Below are positions 30,047 to 38,019 of a stretch of 64,000 nucleotides of DNA, piece by piece. Both the position numbers and the translations under genes were made by a program. Origin of the DNA: Brucella thiophenivorans (lineage in GTDB: Bacteria; Pseudomonadota; Alphaproteobacteria; Rhizobiales; Rhizobiaceae); NCBI RefSeq assembly GCF_002252445.1, contig NZ_NNRJ01000014.1, positions 1-64,000 on the forward strand, read 5' to 3'. The notes beneath the pieces are model-generated. The model had not been told where the DNA came from. It searched no databases and saw only the letters and a program-made list of their open reading frames with translations. Within the stretch, counting starts at the first letter, position 1; each line of letters begins with the position of its first letter.

Positions 30047-30151
30047 ATGTTGGAATATTTCTCTTATCTGAAAACACTTGATCTCATCGTTTTGGGCTTT
30101 ATTGCATTTCTGGTCTGCTGGAACATCGTCGAGCACAATCTTCGGCGCTAA
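30047..30151 (+). CDS. 34-residue single-pass membrane protein (unannotated-size ORF)
   Basis: ATG at 30047 preceded by GGGAAGGAGATGCGCT, a near-ideal ribosome site. The product starts MLEYFSYLKTLDL, has one hydrophobic helix (about residues 12-27, IVLGFIAFLVCWN) and ends with a charged tail, EHNLRR, obeying the positive-inside rule for an N-out/C-in protein. It stands alone between the acyltransferase gene and the tRNA. I recognise no family; small single-helix proteins often tune larger membrane complexes. Supported by ribosome site and topology only. Confidence 0.6.
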   Translation: MLEYFSYLKTLDLIVLGFIAFLVCWNIVEHNLRR

Positions 30152-30238
30152 CGCGAATACATGTTTACAGCTTAAGGCAGCCATATTCACTTCGCGGAAA
30201 AACCTGAAACTATAATCAGTGAAGCCGCTTGAGGGCGA

Positions 30239-30267
30239 TTGACCTTGTTTCGTTTAGCCGGTATATC
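30239..30267 (+). promoter_or_regulatory. Sigma-70-type promoter of tRNA-Leu
   Basis: TTGACC (30239-30244), a 17-base spacer, then TATATC (30262-30267). The tRNA begins 52 bases downstream, consistent with a short 5' leader removed by RNase P. Confidence 0.75.
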
Positions 30268-30318
30268 CCTCCCCGCTGTCCGTTTTTGGACCATATCAAA
30301 CTGCTTTGGCAGTTACGT

Positions 30319-30403
30319 GCGGGTGTGGTGGAACTGGTAGACGCGCCGGACTCAAAATCCGGTTCCGCAAGGAGTGTCGGTTCGATTCCGACCACCCGCA
30401 CCA
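30319..30403 (+). tRNA. tRNA-Leu (anticodon CAA)
   Basis: 85 bases including an encoded CCA. Acceptor arms GCGGGTG / CACCCGC pair fully. The anticodon stem CCGGA / TCCGG holds the loop CTCAAAA, giving CAA, which reads UUG. A long variable arm (TTCCGCAAGGAG region) is typical of class II leucine tRNAs, and GGTTCGATTCC forms the T arm. It stops 17 bases before the 3' end of the convergent PLP-enzyme gene. Confidence 0.97.
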
Positions 30404-30420
30404 CTTCCTCCTTATATCGA

Positions 30421-31707
30421 TCAAGCTGCTTCCAGAGCCTGCGCGAGATCTGCAATCAGATCATCGGGATGCTCAATGCCAATCGACAGGCGAATGGTTG
30501 ATTCATGCACGCCAATTCGCTCGCGCACGTCTGCCGGAACGCCTGAATGGGTCATCGCTGCCGGATGGCTTGCAAGTGATTCCGTTCCACCGAGGCTAAC
30601 AGCCAGCTTAAATATTTGCAGCGCATTGAGGAAACGGAATGCTGCTGCCTGTCCGCCTTTAATGTCGAAGGAAAATGTCGAACCTGCGCCGGTGCACTGC
30701 CGCTTGAACAATTGCCCAACCGCTGAATTCTCATCGTCGAAAGGAAGATAGTGCAGTTTTTCGACCTTGGGATGCACACGCAGGAAATCAGCAACCGCGC
30801 GCGCATTGTTGTTCGCACGCTCCATACGAATGCCAAGCGTTTCAAGCGAGCGACCCAGCATCCAGCAGGAGTGCGGATCAAGCTGCGTTCCAATAGCACC
30901 ACGCAGCGCCTTGACCTGCTTGACGACGGCTGTTGCCCCCAGAACAGCCCCGGCAATCAGATCGGAATGACCGCCGACATATTTTGTCAGCGAGTAAAGC
31001 GAAATATCGGCGCCATGTTCAATCGGTCGCTGGAAAACCGGGCCAAGCAAGGTGTTATCGCAAACGATCACAGGACGGTGACCATCCTGCTTCGCAGCGA
31101 TTTTTTCCGACACCCGGCGTATGGCTGCAATATCCACGATGCTGTTGGTCGGGTTCGCAGGCGTTTCAATCAGAATGACCGAGACGCGTCCTTTTTGCAG
31201 TGCTTCTTCGGCTGCTTGTTCAACTGCAGCTTCACGAACACCATCGGCAAAAGCCACAGCTTCAACACCAAAATTATGGAACGTTTTAGCAAGCAATGTT
31301 TCAGTGCCACCATAAAGCGGCTGCGAATGCAGGATCACATCACCGGGCCGCGCAAAAGCAAACAGCGTGGTTGCAATCGCCGACATGCCGGATGAAAAAA
31401 GAGCACAGCTTTCCGTCCCCTCGTAGACAGCAAGGCGATCCTCAACAATCTCACTGTTGGGATGGTTGAAGCGCGAATAGACAAGTCCGGCCCCGACACC
31501 CGCTGGCGGTTCTTTGCGCCCGGAAACAAAATCGAAGAAATCCCGCCCGTCTTCAGCCGTTTTGAAAACGAAGGTCGACGTCAAAAACACTGGCGGCTTG
31601 ACCGCACCCTCAGACAACTCAGGATCATAGCCATAATTGAGCATCTGGGTTTCGGGATGCAGCACATGATTGCCGATGCTTGTCTTGCTTGGACGTGGCG
31701 CGGTCAT
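30421..31707 (-). CDS. Cystathionine gamma-synthase family PLP enzyme
   Basis: 428 residues. Cys/Met-metabolism PLP fold with the lysine of the cofactor site in [20 protein letters not shown] (near residue 240). Also present are [25 protein letters not shown] and the [13 protein letters not shown] region. The family includes cystathionine gamma-synthase, O-acetylhomoserine sulfhydrylase and methionine gamma-lyase; members cannot be told apart safely by eye. It is about 30 residues longer than MetB. It lies 115 bases after the universal stress protein gene, near cysK, so a role in sulfur amino-acid metabolism is likely. Confidence 0.88.
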   Translation of the reverse strand: MTAPRPSKTSIGNHVLHPETQMLNYGYDPELSEGAVKPPVFLTSTFVFKTAEDGRDFFDFVSGRKEPPAGVGAGLVYSRFNHPNSEIVEDRLAVYEGTESCALFSSGMSAIATTLFAFARPGDVILHSQPLYGGTETLLAKTFHNFGVEAVAFADGVREAAVEQAAEEALQKGRVSVILIETPANPTNSIVDIAAIRRVSEKIAAKQDGHRPVIVCDNTLLGPVFQRPIEHGADISLYSLTKYVGGHSDLIAGAVLGATAVVKQVKALRGAIGTQLDPHSCWMLGRSLETLGIRMERANNNARAVADFLRVHPKVEKLHYLPFDDENSAVGQLFKRQCTGAGSTFSFDIKGGQAAAFRFLNALQIFKLAVSLGGTESLASHPAAMTHSGVPADVRERIGVHESTIRLSIGIEHPDDLIADLAQALEAA

Positions 31708-31822
31708 GTTTGTCTCCTGTGAAATTTTCTCCTGCTCAATAAATTGAGCGAGAGCAGCTTAGCAGAGACTTTGGGGAATCTTATTGCTTTGTTGAATGGT
31801 GTTGTAACGTAGATTGTGCGAT

Positions 31823-32272
31823 CTACTTGATCACCAAGACCGGAACCGCGCTCAATGAAAGCACTTCCGCAGCCTGACTGCCCAAAAGCAGCTTGTTAAC
31901 GCCCCGTCGTCCATGCGACGCAATCACGATCAGATCGCAATGCTTGTGCTTGGCTGCCTCGACAATCCCCTGTGCGGGAGACTGGTTTTCAATATGCAGA
32001 GTTTCAGCGATGATGCCTGCGCGTTCAGCCTTTTCCTTTGCACTAGCAAGCAGGTCGGCAGCCGCTTTACCGATAGCCTCACGATATTCCTGAAAAGCCG
32101 CAGGACTGGAAGCCCATTCGGCAGCAACAACAATCCCATACGACGGCAGAAGTTCGGTAACTGTTACGAATACCACCTTCGATCCAATTTGATGTGCAAG
32201 AGCAAGTCCCTGCTCCACGCCTTTAAGGGCAAGTTCAGAACCATCGGTTGCGATGAGAATAGACTTATACAT
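31823..32272 (-). CDS. Universal stress protein (UspA domain), likely FNR-regulated
   Basis: 149 residues, a single Usp domain: MYKSILIATDGSELALKGVEQ at the start, and the ATP-binding G-2x-G-9x-G-S motif in ASHGRRGVNKLLLGSQAAEVL near the end. Family members bind ATP and support survival under stress or low oxygen. The start at 32272 has GGAGG upstream; the frame continues to 32368 through the promoter, which I reject. An exact FNR/FixK box lies 59 bases upstream, so induction at low oxygen is the inference. Confidence 0.92.
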   Translation of the reverse strand: MYKSILIATDGSELALKGVEQGLALAHQIGSKVVFVTVTELLPSYGIVVAAEWASSPAAFQEYREAIGKAAADLLASAKEKAERAGIIAETLHIENQSPAQGIVEAAKHKHCDLIVIASHGRRGVNKLLLGSQAAEVLSLSAVPVLVIK

Positions 32273-32330
32273 GCTTATGCCTCCATTTGTGATCGTCATG
32301 CGATCTTGCGCGTATTGCACGAAATGAGCA

Positions 32331-32344
32331 TTGATGCGGATCAA
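32331..32344 (-). promoter_or_regulatory. FNR/FixK/Anr-type box upstream of the usp gene
   Basis: TTGATGCGGATCAA is an exact match to TTGAT-N4-ATCAA. Its centre is 65 bases from the usp start codon. With a -41.5 placement the transcript would begin near 32296, leaving room for the GGAGG ribosome site. The -10 hexamer there is weak. Confidence 0.75.
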
Positions 32345-32373
32345 ATTGAAGTGGAAGACCGATACCACATAAT

Positions 32374-32420
32374 TTGGAATTATATTCTACGTCTACCATC
32401 TTTAAAGAATATAATTCCAA
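32374..32420. promoter_or_regulatory. AT-rich 15-bp inverted repeat between usp and cysK
   Basis: TTGGAATTATATTCT (32374-32388) and its exact complement (32406-32420) flank a 17-base loop. Each half itself contains the near-palindrome GAAT-TAT-ATTC. It could be a paired operator or a leader hairpin for cysK, whose ATG is 86 bases downstream. Confidence 0.5.
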
Positions 32421-32505
32421 TTTTATGCAGTCGAAAGCACAGACCCAGCTATGCTTTTGCGCCATTTCCTCATAAACTTCGCTTCAGACAGAAGGAGATT
32501 ATTCC

Positions 32506-33489
32506 ATGAGCAAGCCCCTTGGCGCAAAAAACGGTGAGACTGCGGGTCGCGGTCGCATCTATGATTCCATTCTCGATACGATCGGCAACACGCCTTTGGT
32601 TCGCATCGACAAATTTGCCAAGGAAAACGGCGTTGAAGCCAACCTGCTGGTAAAGCTCGAATTCTTCAATCCCTTAGCAAGCGTCAAGGATCGTATCGGT
32701 CTGGCGCTCATTGAAGCGCTGGAAGCGCAGGGCAAAGCAGTTCCCGGCAAAACAGTCTTTGTAGAACCAACCTCCGGTAACACCGGTATTGCATTGGCAT
32801 TTGCAGCCGCAGCAAAGGGCTATCGCCTTGTGCTGACGATGCCTGAAACCATGTCGGTCGAGCGCCGCAAACTGCTCAAGCTGCTCGGCGCAGAACTCGT
32901 TCTGACCGAAGGCGCGAAAGGCATGAAGGGCGCTATAACCAAGGCCGAGGAAATTGCCGAAGGTAATCCGAATGCGATCATTCCGCAGCAGTTTGAAAAC
33001 CCGGCCAATCCTGAAATTCATCGCCTGACCACCGCTGAAGAAATCTGGAACGACACCAATGGCGAAGCGGATATCCTGATTTCAGGCATTGGCACCGGCG
33101 GCACGATCACCGGCGTTGGTCAGGTCATCAAAGCACGTAAGCCATCCTTCAAAGTGATTGCTGTCGAACCGAAAGATTCTCCAATTCTTTCCGGCGGCAC
33201 ACCCGGCCCACATAAAATTCAGGGCATTGGCGCAGGCTTTGCACCAAAGACGCTCGATACGGGTGTTTATGATGAAGTCGTCACGGTCTCGAACGAAGAT
33301 TCCTTTGCCAACTCGCGTCTAATCGCGCGTATTGAAGGCATTCCGGTCGGCATTTCATCCGGTGCAGCGCTGACTGCGGCCATTGAAGTCGGCAAACGCC
33401 CTGAAAACAAAGGCAAGAACATTGTGATAATCATTCCATCCTTCGCAGAGCGCTATCTTTCGACAGCACTTTTCGAAGGTCTGGAATAA
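32506..33489 (+). CDS. cysK: Cysteine synthase (O-acetylserine sulfhydrylase A)
   Basis: 327 residues. PLP-dependent synthesis of cysteine from O-acetylserine and sulfide. The cofactor lysine is in [11 protein letters not shown] (near residue 53), the substrate loop is [13 protein letters not shown], and [14 protein letters not shown] binds the phosphate. The start at 32506 has AAGGAGA upstream. Divergent from the universal stress protein gene with a 233-base regulatory gap, and followed by a strong terminator. Confidence 0.96.
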   Translation: MSKPLGAKNGETAGRGRIYDSILDTIGNTPLVRIDKFAKENGVEANLLVKLEFFNPLASVKDRIGLALIEALEAQGKAVPGKTVFVEPTSGNTGIALAFAAAAKGYRLVLTMPETMSVERRKLLKLLGAELVLTEGAKGMKGAITKAEEIAEGNPNAIIPQQFENPANPEIHRLTTAEEIWNDTNGEADILISGIGTGGTITGVGQVIKARKPSFKVIAVEPKDSPILSGGTPGPHKIQGIGAGFAPKTLDTGVYDEVVTVSNEDSFANSRLIARIEGIPVGISSGAALTAAIEVGKRPENKGKNIVIIIPSFAERYLSTALFEGLE

Positions 33490-33510
33490 AACCAAAAAGA
33501 GACATGAACA

Positions 33511-33545
33511 AAAAGCCAGAGTGGTCACCCACTCTGGCTTTTCTG
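33511..33545 (+). terminator. Intrinsic terminator of cysK
   Basis: Eleven-pair stem AGCCAGAGTGG (33514-33524) / CCACTCTGGCT (33529-33539), followed by TTTCTGTT. Confidence 0.88.
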
Positions 33546-33574
33546 TTGCCTGAAATCAAAGCGAGTTCAGGGAT

Positions 33575-33674
33575 TAGAGCGCATCCCGAAAAGTGTGAAA
33601 CGGTTTTCGGGATGCGCGTAAGAACAGATAATGAGAGCGCCGATCTGATAAAGTCAGATCGAAACGCGCTCTAG
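33575..33674. repeat. Hairpin repeat, family A, best preserved copy
   Basis: Perfect 14-bp arms GCGCATCCCGAAAA (33579-33592) and TTTTCGGGATGCGC (33604-33617). A second palindrome from about 33634 to 33674 (GAGCGCCGATCTGA ... TCAGATCGAAACGCGCTC) follows. The right end supplies the stop codon of the small ORF on the minus strand. Confidence 0.8.
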
Positions 33675-33847
33675 TTTACCGTGCGTGCCGCGCAAGCCGG
33701 GCCAGGTCCGCGCATATAATGGCGCTCGGGCCTGTAGCTTGGTGCGACGAATTCACGGATGACGTTAACGCTGTCACGTAGCTGAACGATAATGTTCATC
33801 GTCTTCACCTCATCACGAATTTGCTGCTCGAAAATGATGTCCGACAT
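33671..33847 (-). CDS. Small ORF, unknown function, 58 residues
   Basis: Begins MSDIIFEQQIRDEVK with GAGG just upstream. An alternative start at 33799 (MNIIVQLRDSVNVIREF, 42 residues) has GAGGTG eight bases upstream and may be the better one. The C-terminus is Arg/Pro/Tyr-rich and ends PACAARTVN. No family recognised and no membrane helix. Both candidate starts have ribosome sites and a CtrA-type motif lies 95 bases upstream, which is why I list it. The stop codon falls inside the edge of a dispersed repeat, so the C-terminus may have been altered by its insertion. Confidence 0.4.
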   Translation of the reverse strand: MSDIIFEQQIRDEVKTMNIIVQLRDSVNVIREFVAPSYRPERHYMRGPGPACAARTVN

Positions 33848-33941
33848 TGTACCTCAAAGGTTCAATAAAATGCTTATCGCTTCCGAACATCTTAATGAAA
33901 ACTTTAACCATTAAAGATGAATAACTCCTGAAGCCTCATGG

Positions 33942-33957
33942 TTAAGGTTAAGTTAAC
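33942..33957. promoter_or_regulatory. CtrA-type site TTAA-N7-TTAAC
   Basis: TTAAGGTTAAGTTAAC matches the CtrA consensus; the complementary strand also reads TTAA-N7-TTAAC one step over. It lies upstream of the small ORF ending at 33671 and beyond the 3' end of the dehydrogenase gene. Confidence 0.45.
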
Positions 33958-34001
33958 GGTAAGGATATTCAGGTTTTCCACAGGCGTGGGAATCTTGTCA
34001 C

Positions 34002-34030
34002 AAAAAAAGCCGGTGTGCAGACACCGGCTT
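34002..34030 (-). terminator. Intrinsic terminator of the 3-hydroxyacyl-CoA dehydrogenase gene
   Basis: Nine-pair stem AGCCGGTGT (34008-34016) / ACACCGGCT (34021-34029) followed on the minus strand by TTTTTTTG, 22 bases past the stop. Confidence 0.92.
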
Positions 34031-34051
34031 AATCTATGAAAACTCATTCTC

Positions 34052-34927
34052 TTAACGCGTCGGAACCGGATGCTCTCCGCGGTAATCATAGAAACCGCGA
34101 CCTGTTTTGCGGCCCAGCCACCCGGCTTCCACATATTTTACCAAAAGCGGACATGGGCGATATTTTGAATCCGCCAAACCGTCATGCAACACCTGCATGA
34201 TCGAAAGACAGGTATCAAGACCGATGAAATCGGCAAGCTGCAATGGCCCCATCGGATGATTGGCGCCAAGCTTCATCGCCGTATCAATCGCCTCCACGCT
34301 GCCGACACCTTCGTAAAGCGTGTAGATTGCCTCATTGATCATCGGCAAGAGAATACGATTGACGATAAAGGCCGGGAAATCTTCGGCAACAGTGACGGTC
34401 TTGCCGAGAGCAACTACAAAATCCTTGGACTTGCGGAATGTGTCTTCCTCAGTCGCGATACCGCGCACCAGCTCCACCAGCTTCATCACCGGTACCGGAT
34501 TCATGAAGTGAATGCCGATGAACCGCTCCGGGCGATCCGTGGTCGATGCAAGACGCGTGATCGAAATTGATGACGTGTTGGTCGCAACAATGGCTTCGGG
34601 ATTAAGCACAGGGCAAAGCTGCGCAAAAATCTTGCGCTTGACGGTTTCGTCTTCGGTTGCTGCCTCAATGGCCAGATCGACACCCGCCAGATCCTGCATG
34701 GCATTGGCGGCGCGGATCAGCTTCATCGCATCAGCGCGCTGCTGTTCTTCGAGCTTACCCGACTGCACCTGTCGCGCCATGTTACCGTTGATCGTGGCAA
34801 TACCCTTTTCGAGCCGACCCGCGTCCGCATCATGCAGGAGAACATCATAACCTGCCAATGCACAGACATGCGCAATGCCACTGCCCATCTGACCCGCGCC
34901 AACAATACCCACTGCCTTGATTGCCAC
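34052..34927 (-). CDS. 3-hydroxybutyryl-CoA dehydrogenase
   Basis: 291 residues. NAD-binding Rossmann motif [20 protein letters not shown] at the N-terminus, and the catalytic His region [23 protein letters not shown] near residue 140. The C-terminal dimerisation domain has [21 protein letters not shown]. Oxidises 3-hydroxyacyl-CoA in fatty-acid or butyrate/PHB metabolism. I chose the GTG at 34927 because AAGGAG sits nine bases upstream and it gives the family N-terminus; the ATG frame at 34975 lacks both. Downstream of etfBA, which would accept electrons from acyl-CoA dehydrogenases in the same pathway. Confidence 0.94.
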   Translation of the reverse strand: MAIKAVGIVGAGQMGSGIAHVCALAGYDVLLHDADAGRLEKGIATINGNMARQVQSGKLEEQQRADAMKLIRAANAMQDLAGVDLAIEAATEDETVKRKIFAQLCPVLNPEAIVATNTSSISITRLASTTDRPERFIGIHFMNPVPVMKLVELVRGIATEEDTFRKSKDFVVALGKTVTVAEDFPAFIVNRILLPMINEAIYTLYEGVGSVEAIDTAMKLGANHPMGPLQLADFIGLDTCLSIMQVLHDGLADSKYRPCPLLVKYVEAGWLGRKTGRGFYDYRGEHPVPTR

Positions 34928-35050
34928 AGTACCAACTCCTTCATGCTGCGCATTCACGCTTATCGAAATGCCCATCTAACAAGACAGCTAAAGGTGAAAA
35001 ATGCAAGACCAACGCATTTGCCGCCCAACCCGCCATTATCGCTGGACTAA

Positions 35051-35086
35051 AAGAAGAAGGCGGCAGGTCATCCCTGCCGCCTTTTA
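35051..35086 (-). terminator. Intrinsic terminator of etfA
   Basis: Eleven-pair stem AAGGCGGCAGG (35057-35067) / CCTGCCGCCTT (35073-35083), followed on the minus strand by CTTCTTTT. It begins 3 bases past the etfA stop and separates etfBA from the dehydrogenase gene. Confidence 0.88.
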
Positions 35087-35088
35087 AC

Positions 35089-36018
35089 TCACAGAGCCTT
35101 TTCAAGCTCCGGTAACACGGTGAAGAGATCACCGACGAGGCCATAATCGGCCACCTGAAAGATCGGTGCTTCTTCGTCCTTATTGATCGCAACAATCACG
35201 CGGCTGTCTTTCATGCCAGCCAGATGCTGAATGGCACCTGAAATGCCGACTGCGATGTAAAGATCAGGCGCAACCACCTTACCCGTTTGGCCAACCTGCC
35301 AGTCGTTTGGTGCATAACCCGCATCAACCGCCGCACGCGATGCACCAACTGCTGCACCAAGCTTGTCGGCAACCGGCAGGATCACTTCCTCAAACTTTTC
35401 TGACGATCCAAGCGCACGTCCGCCTGAAATGATGATCTTGGCAGAGGTCAGTTCCGGACGATCACCACCCGAAAGTGCATTCTCCACAAAGCTCGACAAT
35501 GCCGGATCAGCGGCAGCGTTCACGCTTTCAACCGAAGCCGAACCGCCCTCGCCCGTTGCAGAGAACGAAGCCGTACGCACCGTAATGACCTTCTTGGCGT
35601 CAGTCGACTGCACGGTCTGGATCGCATTGCCTGCATAGATCGGACGCTTGAAGGTGTCAGCGGACACAACTTCCATGATTTCCGACAGCTGCATCACATC
35701 AAGAAGTGCTGCAACGCGTGGCAGCACGTTTTTTGCCGAAGTAGTGGCTGGTGCAATGATCGTGTCGTAGTTTCCTGCGAGTTCAACGATAGCTGCAGCG
35801 AATGGCTCAGCAAGACGGTTTTCCAATGCATCGCTTTCAGCCAGCAGAACCTTGCGCACACCGGAAAGCTTTGCAGCTGCATCAGCGGCTGCTTGCGCAC
35901 CCTTGCCAGCAACCAGAATATCAACATCGCCACCGATCTGGGCAGCAGCAGTCAGTGCCTTTGCAGTCTGATCGGAAAGGCTTGCATTGTCGTGTTCGGC
36001 AATAAGAAGAATAGCCAT
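35089..36018 (-). CDS. etfA: Electron transfer flavoprotein alpha subunit
   Basis: 309 residues. Carries FAD and passes electrons from acyl-CoA and related dehydrogenases to ETF-ubiquinone oxidoreductase. The conserved C-terminal FAD domain is seen: IISGGRALGSSEKFEEVILPVADKLGAAVGASRAAVDAGYAPNDWQVGQTGKVVAPDLYIAVGISGAIQHLAGM (signature at about 195-270). Partner etfB lies upstream on the same strand, but the pair are separated by 150 bases that hold a dispersed repeat. Confidence 0.97.
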   Translation of the reverse strand: MAILLIAEHDNASLSDQTAKALTAAAQIGGDVDILVAGKGAQAAADAAAKLSGVRKVLLAESDALENRLAEPFAAAIVELAGNYDTIIAPATTSAKNVLPRVAALLDVMQLSEIMEVVSADTFKRPIYAGNAIQTVQSTDAKKVITVRTASFSATGEGGSASVESVNAAADPALSSFVENALSGGDRPELTSAKIIISGGRALGSSEKFEEVILPVADKLGAAVGASRAAVDAGYAPNDWQVGQTGKVVAPDLYIAVGISGAIQHLAGMKDSRVIVAINKDEEAPIFQVADYGLVGDLFTVLPELEKAL

Positions 36019-36052
36019 GTGTGTGTTCCTTATAACTCAGGTGCCGGAAATC

Positions 36053-36161
36053 TGTCAGGCCTTGGCGAAAATGGTGGGGTGCGAGAACCGGAGCGGAGCG
36101 TACTTTTCGTACGTGAGCACCAGAAGCGCAGCACCACGCCATTTGCAGACGGGCCTCACGG
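36053..36161. repeat. Dispersed palindromic repeat, family B copy 2, inside the etfBA operon
   Basis: Shares the core CGAGAACCGGAGCGGAG and TGAGCACC with 21228-21326 and 39150-39259. The central stem is CGTAC / GTACG. It occupies nearly the whole gap between etfB and etfA. Confidence 0.78.
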
Positions 36162-36168
36162 GTTTCCC

Positions 36169-36915
36169 TTAGAGTACGCCGTCAGCCTTAAGCTTCTCGA
36201 CCAGTTCGGAAACCGAACCGACCTTGACGCCCGCCTTGCGGCCACCCGGTTCTTCGGTCTTCAAGACCTTAAGACGCGGCGCAATATCAGCACCAAAATC
36301 GGCAGGCGACTTTTCATCAAGTGGCTTCTTCTTGGCCTTCATGATGTTTGGCAGCGAAGCATAGCGCGGCTGGTTCAAACGAAGATCGACCGTCACAATC
36401 GCAGGCAGTTTCACATCAATGGTCTGAAGACCGCCATCGACTTCGCGTGTGACCTTGGCTGAACCATCACCCAGTTCAACCTTCGACGCGAATGTCGCCT
36501 GGCTCCAGTTGAGCAGTGCTGAAAGCATCTGGCCGGTCTGGTTGGCATCGTCGTCAATTGCCTGCTTGCCAAGGAACACAACGTCCGGCTTCTCGGCCTC
36601 GACAACGCCCTTCAAAACCTTGGCAACGCCAAGCGGCTCGACGGTGTCGTCAACCTTGACCAGAATGCCGCGATCAGCACCCATGGCCAGCGCCGTGCGA
36701 ATGGTTTCCTGCGCCTGTGCAGGGCCAATCGAGACCACAACGATTTCCGAGACATTGCCCGCTTCTTTCAGACGCAGCGCTTCTTCAACTGCAATCTCGT
36801 CAAACGGGTTCATCGACATCTTGACGTTGGCAAGCTCAACGCCTGAGCCATCACCCTTAACACGGATCTTTACGTTGTAATCTACAACCCGCTTAACTGC
36901 GACAAGGACTTTCAT
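36169..36915 (-). CDS. etfB: Electron transfer flavoprotein beta subunit
   Basis: 248 residues. Starts [19 protein letters not shown] and contains the ETF-beta signature [31 protein letters not shown] near residues 170-200; [16 protein letters not shown] contributes AMP binding. Works with EtfA as a heterodimer. First gene of the pair, with a 405-base divergent region shared with queC. A 16-bp palindrome there suggests regulation by a fatty- or branched-chain-acid-responsive regulator (inference). Confidence 0.97.
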   Translation of the reverse strand: MKVLVAVKRVVDYNVKIRVKGDGSGVELANVKMSMNPFDEIAVEEALRLKEAGNVSEIVVVSIGPAQAQETIRTALAMGADRGILVKVDDTVEPLGVAKVLKGVVEAEKPDVVFLGKQAIDDDANQTGQMLSALLNWSQATFASKVELGDGSAKVTREVDGGLQTIDVKLPAIVTVDLRLNQPRYASLPNIMKAKKKPLDEKSPADFGADIAPRLKVLKTEEPGGRKAGVKVGSVSELVEKLKADGVL

Positions 36916-37320
36916 CCGCGATTACCTCTTCAATGACTTTTGCGGCACGACTATGCCGCCGTGAATTTCTGCCCGCATGTCAGAATCCGACATGAAAACG
37001 CTGCTGACAGAAACGCCGTGAAATCAGCCTTTCCCCGCAGCATCAGGAACCGGAGCGAAACCTAAAGACGGTTGACGTGCACGTCAATCACGGATGGGCA
37101 GCAATATCGATTTAAATGAACTTATTGTTACAGATGGTCATTCCCATTTCGCACTAACCCGCATCGCATTTCATATTCGCGGAGCAACGCTGTCTGAATT
37201 CTTCTCTCTCACGCGTGCCTCCTCCCACTTTCATAGCGTTTACAACCCCAATCTTGTGGGTTAGGAGAAGCGCGTAAACATCCGGTCGCAGCCTACCCGG
37301 TCAAAACAAGGACACAAACG
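36916..37320. other. Divergent regulatory region between etfB and queC
   Basis: 405 bases. Contains the palindrome at 37072-37087 and, near queC, a short hairpin around CAACCCCAATCTTGTGGGTT. An ORF of 56 codons at 37094-37264 has no ribosome site and is not called. I looked for a preQ1 riboswitch before queC and did not see its conserved segments. Confidence 0.5.
37072..37087. promoter_or_regulatory. 16-bp perfect palindrome, candidate operator for etfBA
   Basis: TTGACGTGCACGTCAA, of the form TTnACGTnnACGTnAA that is known for LiuR (MerR-family) regulators of branched-chain and fatty-acid catabolism in proteobacteria. It lies 157 bases before the etfB start. Assignment to a particular regulator is inference. 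Confidence 0.5.
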
Positions 37321-38019
37321 ATGAAAACGCTCGTCATCTGCTCTGGCGGATTGGACTCTGTTTCGCTCGCGCATAAAATCGCAGCAGAACATAAACTCAC
37401 TGGCCTGATCTCTTTCGATTACGGTCAACGACACAAAAAAGAACTCGACTTTGCAGCAGCTTGCGCGGAGCGGCTCAATATCCCTCATCAGATCATCGAT
37501 ATTCGCCCGATCGGTACGAGCCTCTCTGGCTCGGCATTGACCGACGATATTGATGTGCCCGATGGCCATTATGCCGAAGAAACCATGAAAATCACCGTCG
37601 TTCCCAACCGCAATGCCATCATGATGACCATTGCCTTTGGTGTGGCGGCGGCCCAGAAGGCAGATGCGGTGGCCCTTGCCGTTCACGGTGGCGATCACTT
37701 CATCTATCCCGATTGTCGCCCCGGCTTCATCAATGCTTTCCAGACCATGCAGAACCATGCGCTTGACGGCTATGCCGACATCCGCGTGCTTGCACCCTAT
37801 GTGCACAAAGCCAAAAGCGACATCGTTGTGGATGGTGCCAAACACAGGACCCCATTTGAGGCAACATGGTCGTGCTACAAAGGCGGCGAGCATCATTGCG
37901 GACGCTGCGGCACCTGCGTGGAACGCCGCGAGGCTTTTCATCTGGCGGGCGTCACAGATCCTACCCGCTATGAGGATGCAGATTTCTGGCGTGCCGCAAT
38001 CGAGAAAAGGAGCGCCTGA
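37321..38019 (+). CDS. queC: 7-cyano-7-deazaguanine synthase QueC
   Basis: 232 residues. ATP-dependent conversion of 7-carboxy-7-deazaguanine to preQ0 for queuosine. The PP-loop SGGLDSVSLAH is at residues 8-18. The C-terminal zinc site has four Cys: the first in SCYKGG, then CGRCGTC. GDHFIYPDCRPGFINAF is also typical. Overlaps queD by one base (TGATG). First gene of queC-queD-queE, ordered as the reverse of the biochemical steps (D, E, C). Confidence 0.97.
   Translation: MKTLVICSGGLDSVSLAHKIAAEHKLTGLISFDYGQRHKKELDFAAACAERLNIPHQIIDIRPIGTSLSGSALTDDIDVPDGHYAEETMKITVVPNRNAIMMTIAFGVAAAQKADAVALAVHGGDHFIYPDCRPGFINAFQTMQNHALDGYADIRVLAPYVHKAKSDIVVDGAKHRTPFEATWSCYKGGEHHCGRCGTCVERREAFHLAGVTDPTRYEDADFWRAAIEKRSA

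Noticed and set aside
30319-30403. tRNA-Leu as an integration site
   Set aside because: No duplicated 3' end, integrase or foreign genes on either side.
37094-37264. 56-codon ORF upstream of queC
   Set aside because: No ribosome site and no family. It ends in the queC leader, so more likely chance.
37201-37320. Possible preQ1 riboswitch before queC
   Set aside because: The conserved preQ1 core and A-rich tail are not seen; only a short ordinary hairpin is present.
37261-37941. 226-codon minus-strand ORF opposite queC
   Set aside because: Fully covered by queC with all its active-site motifs; a shadow frame.
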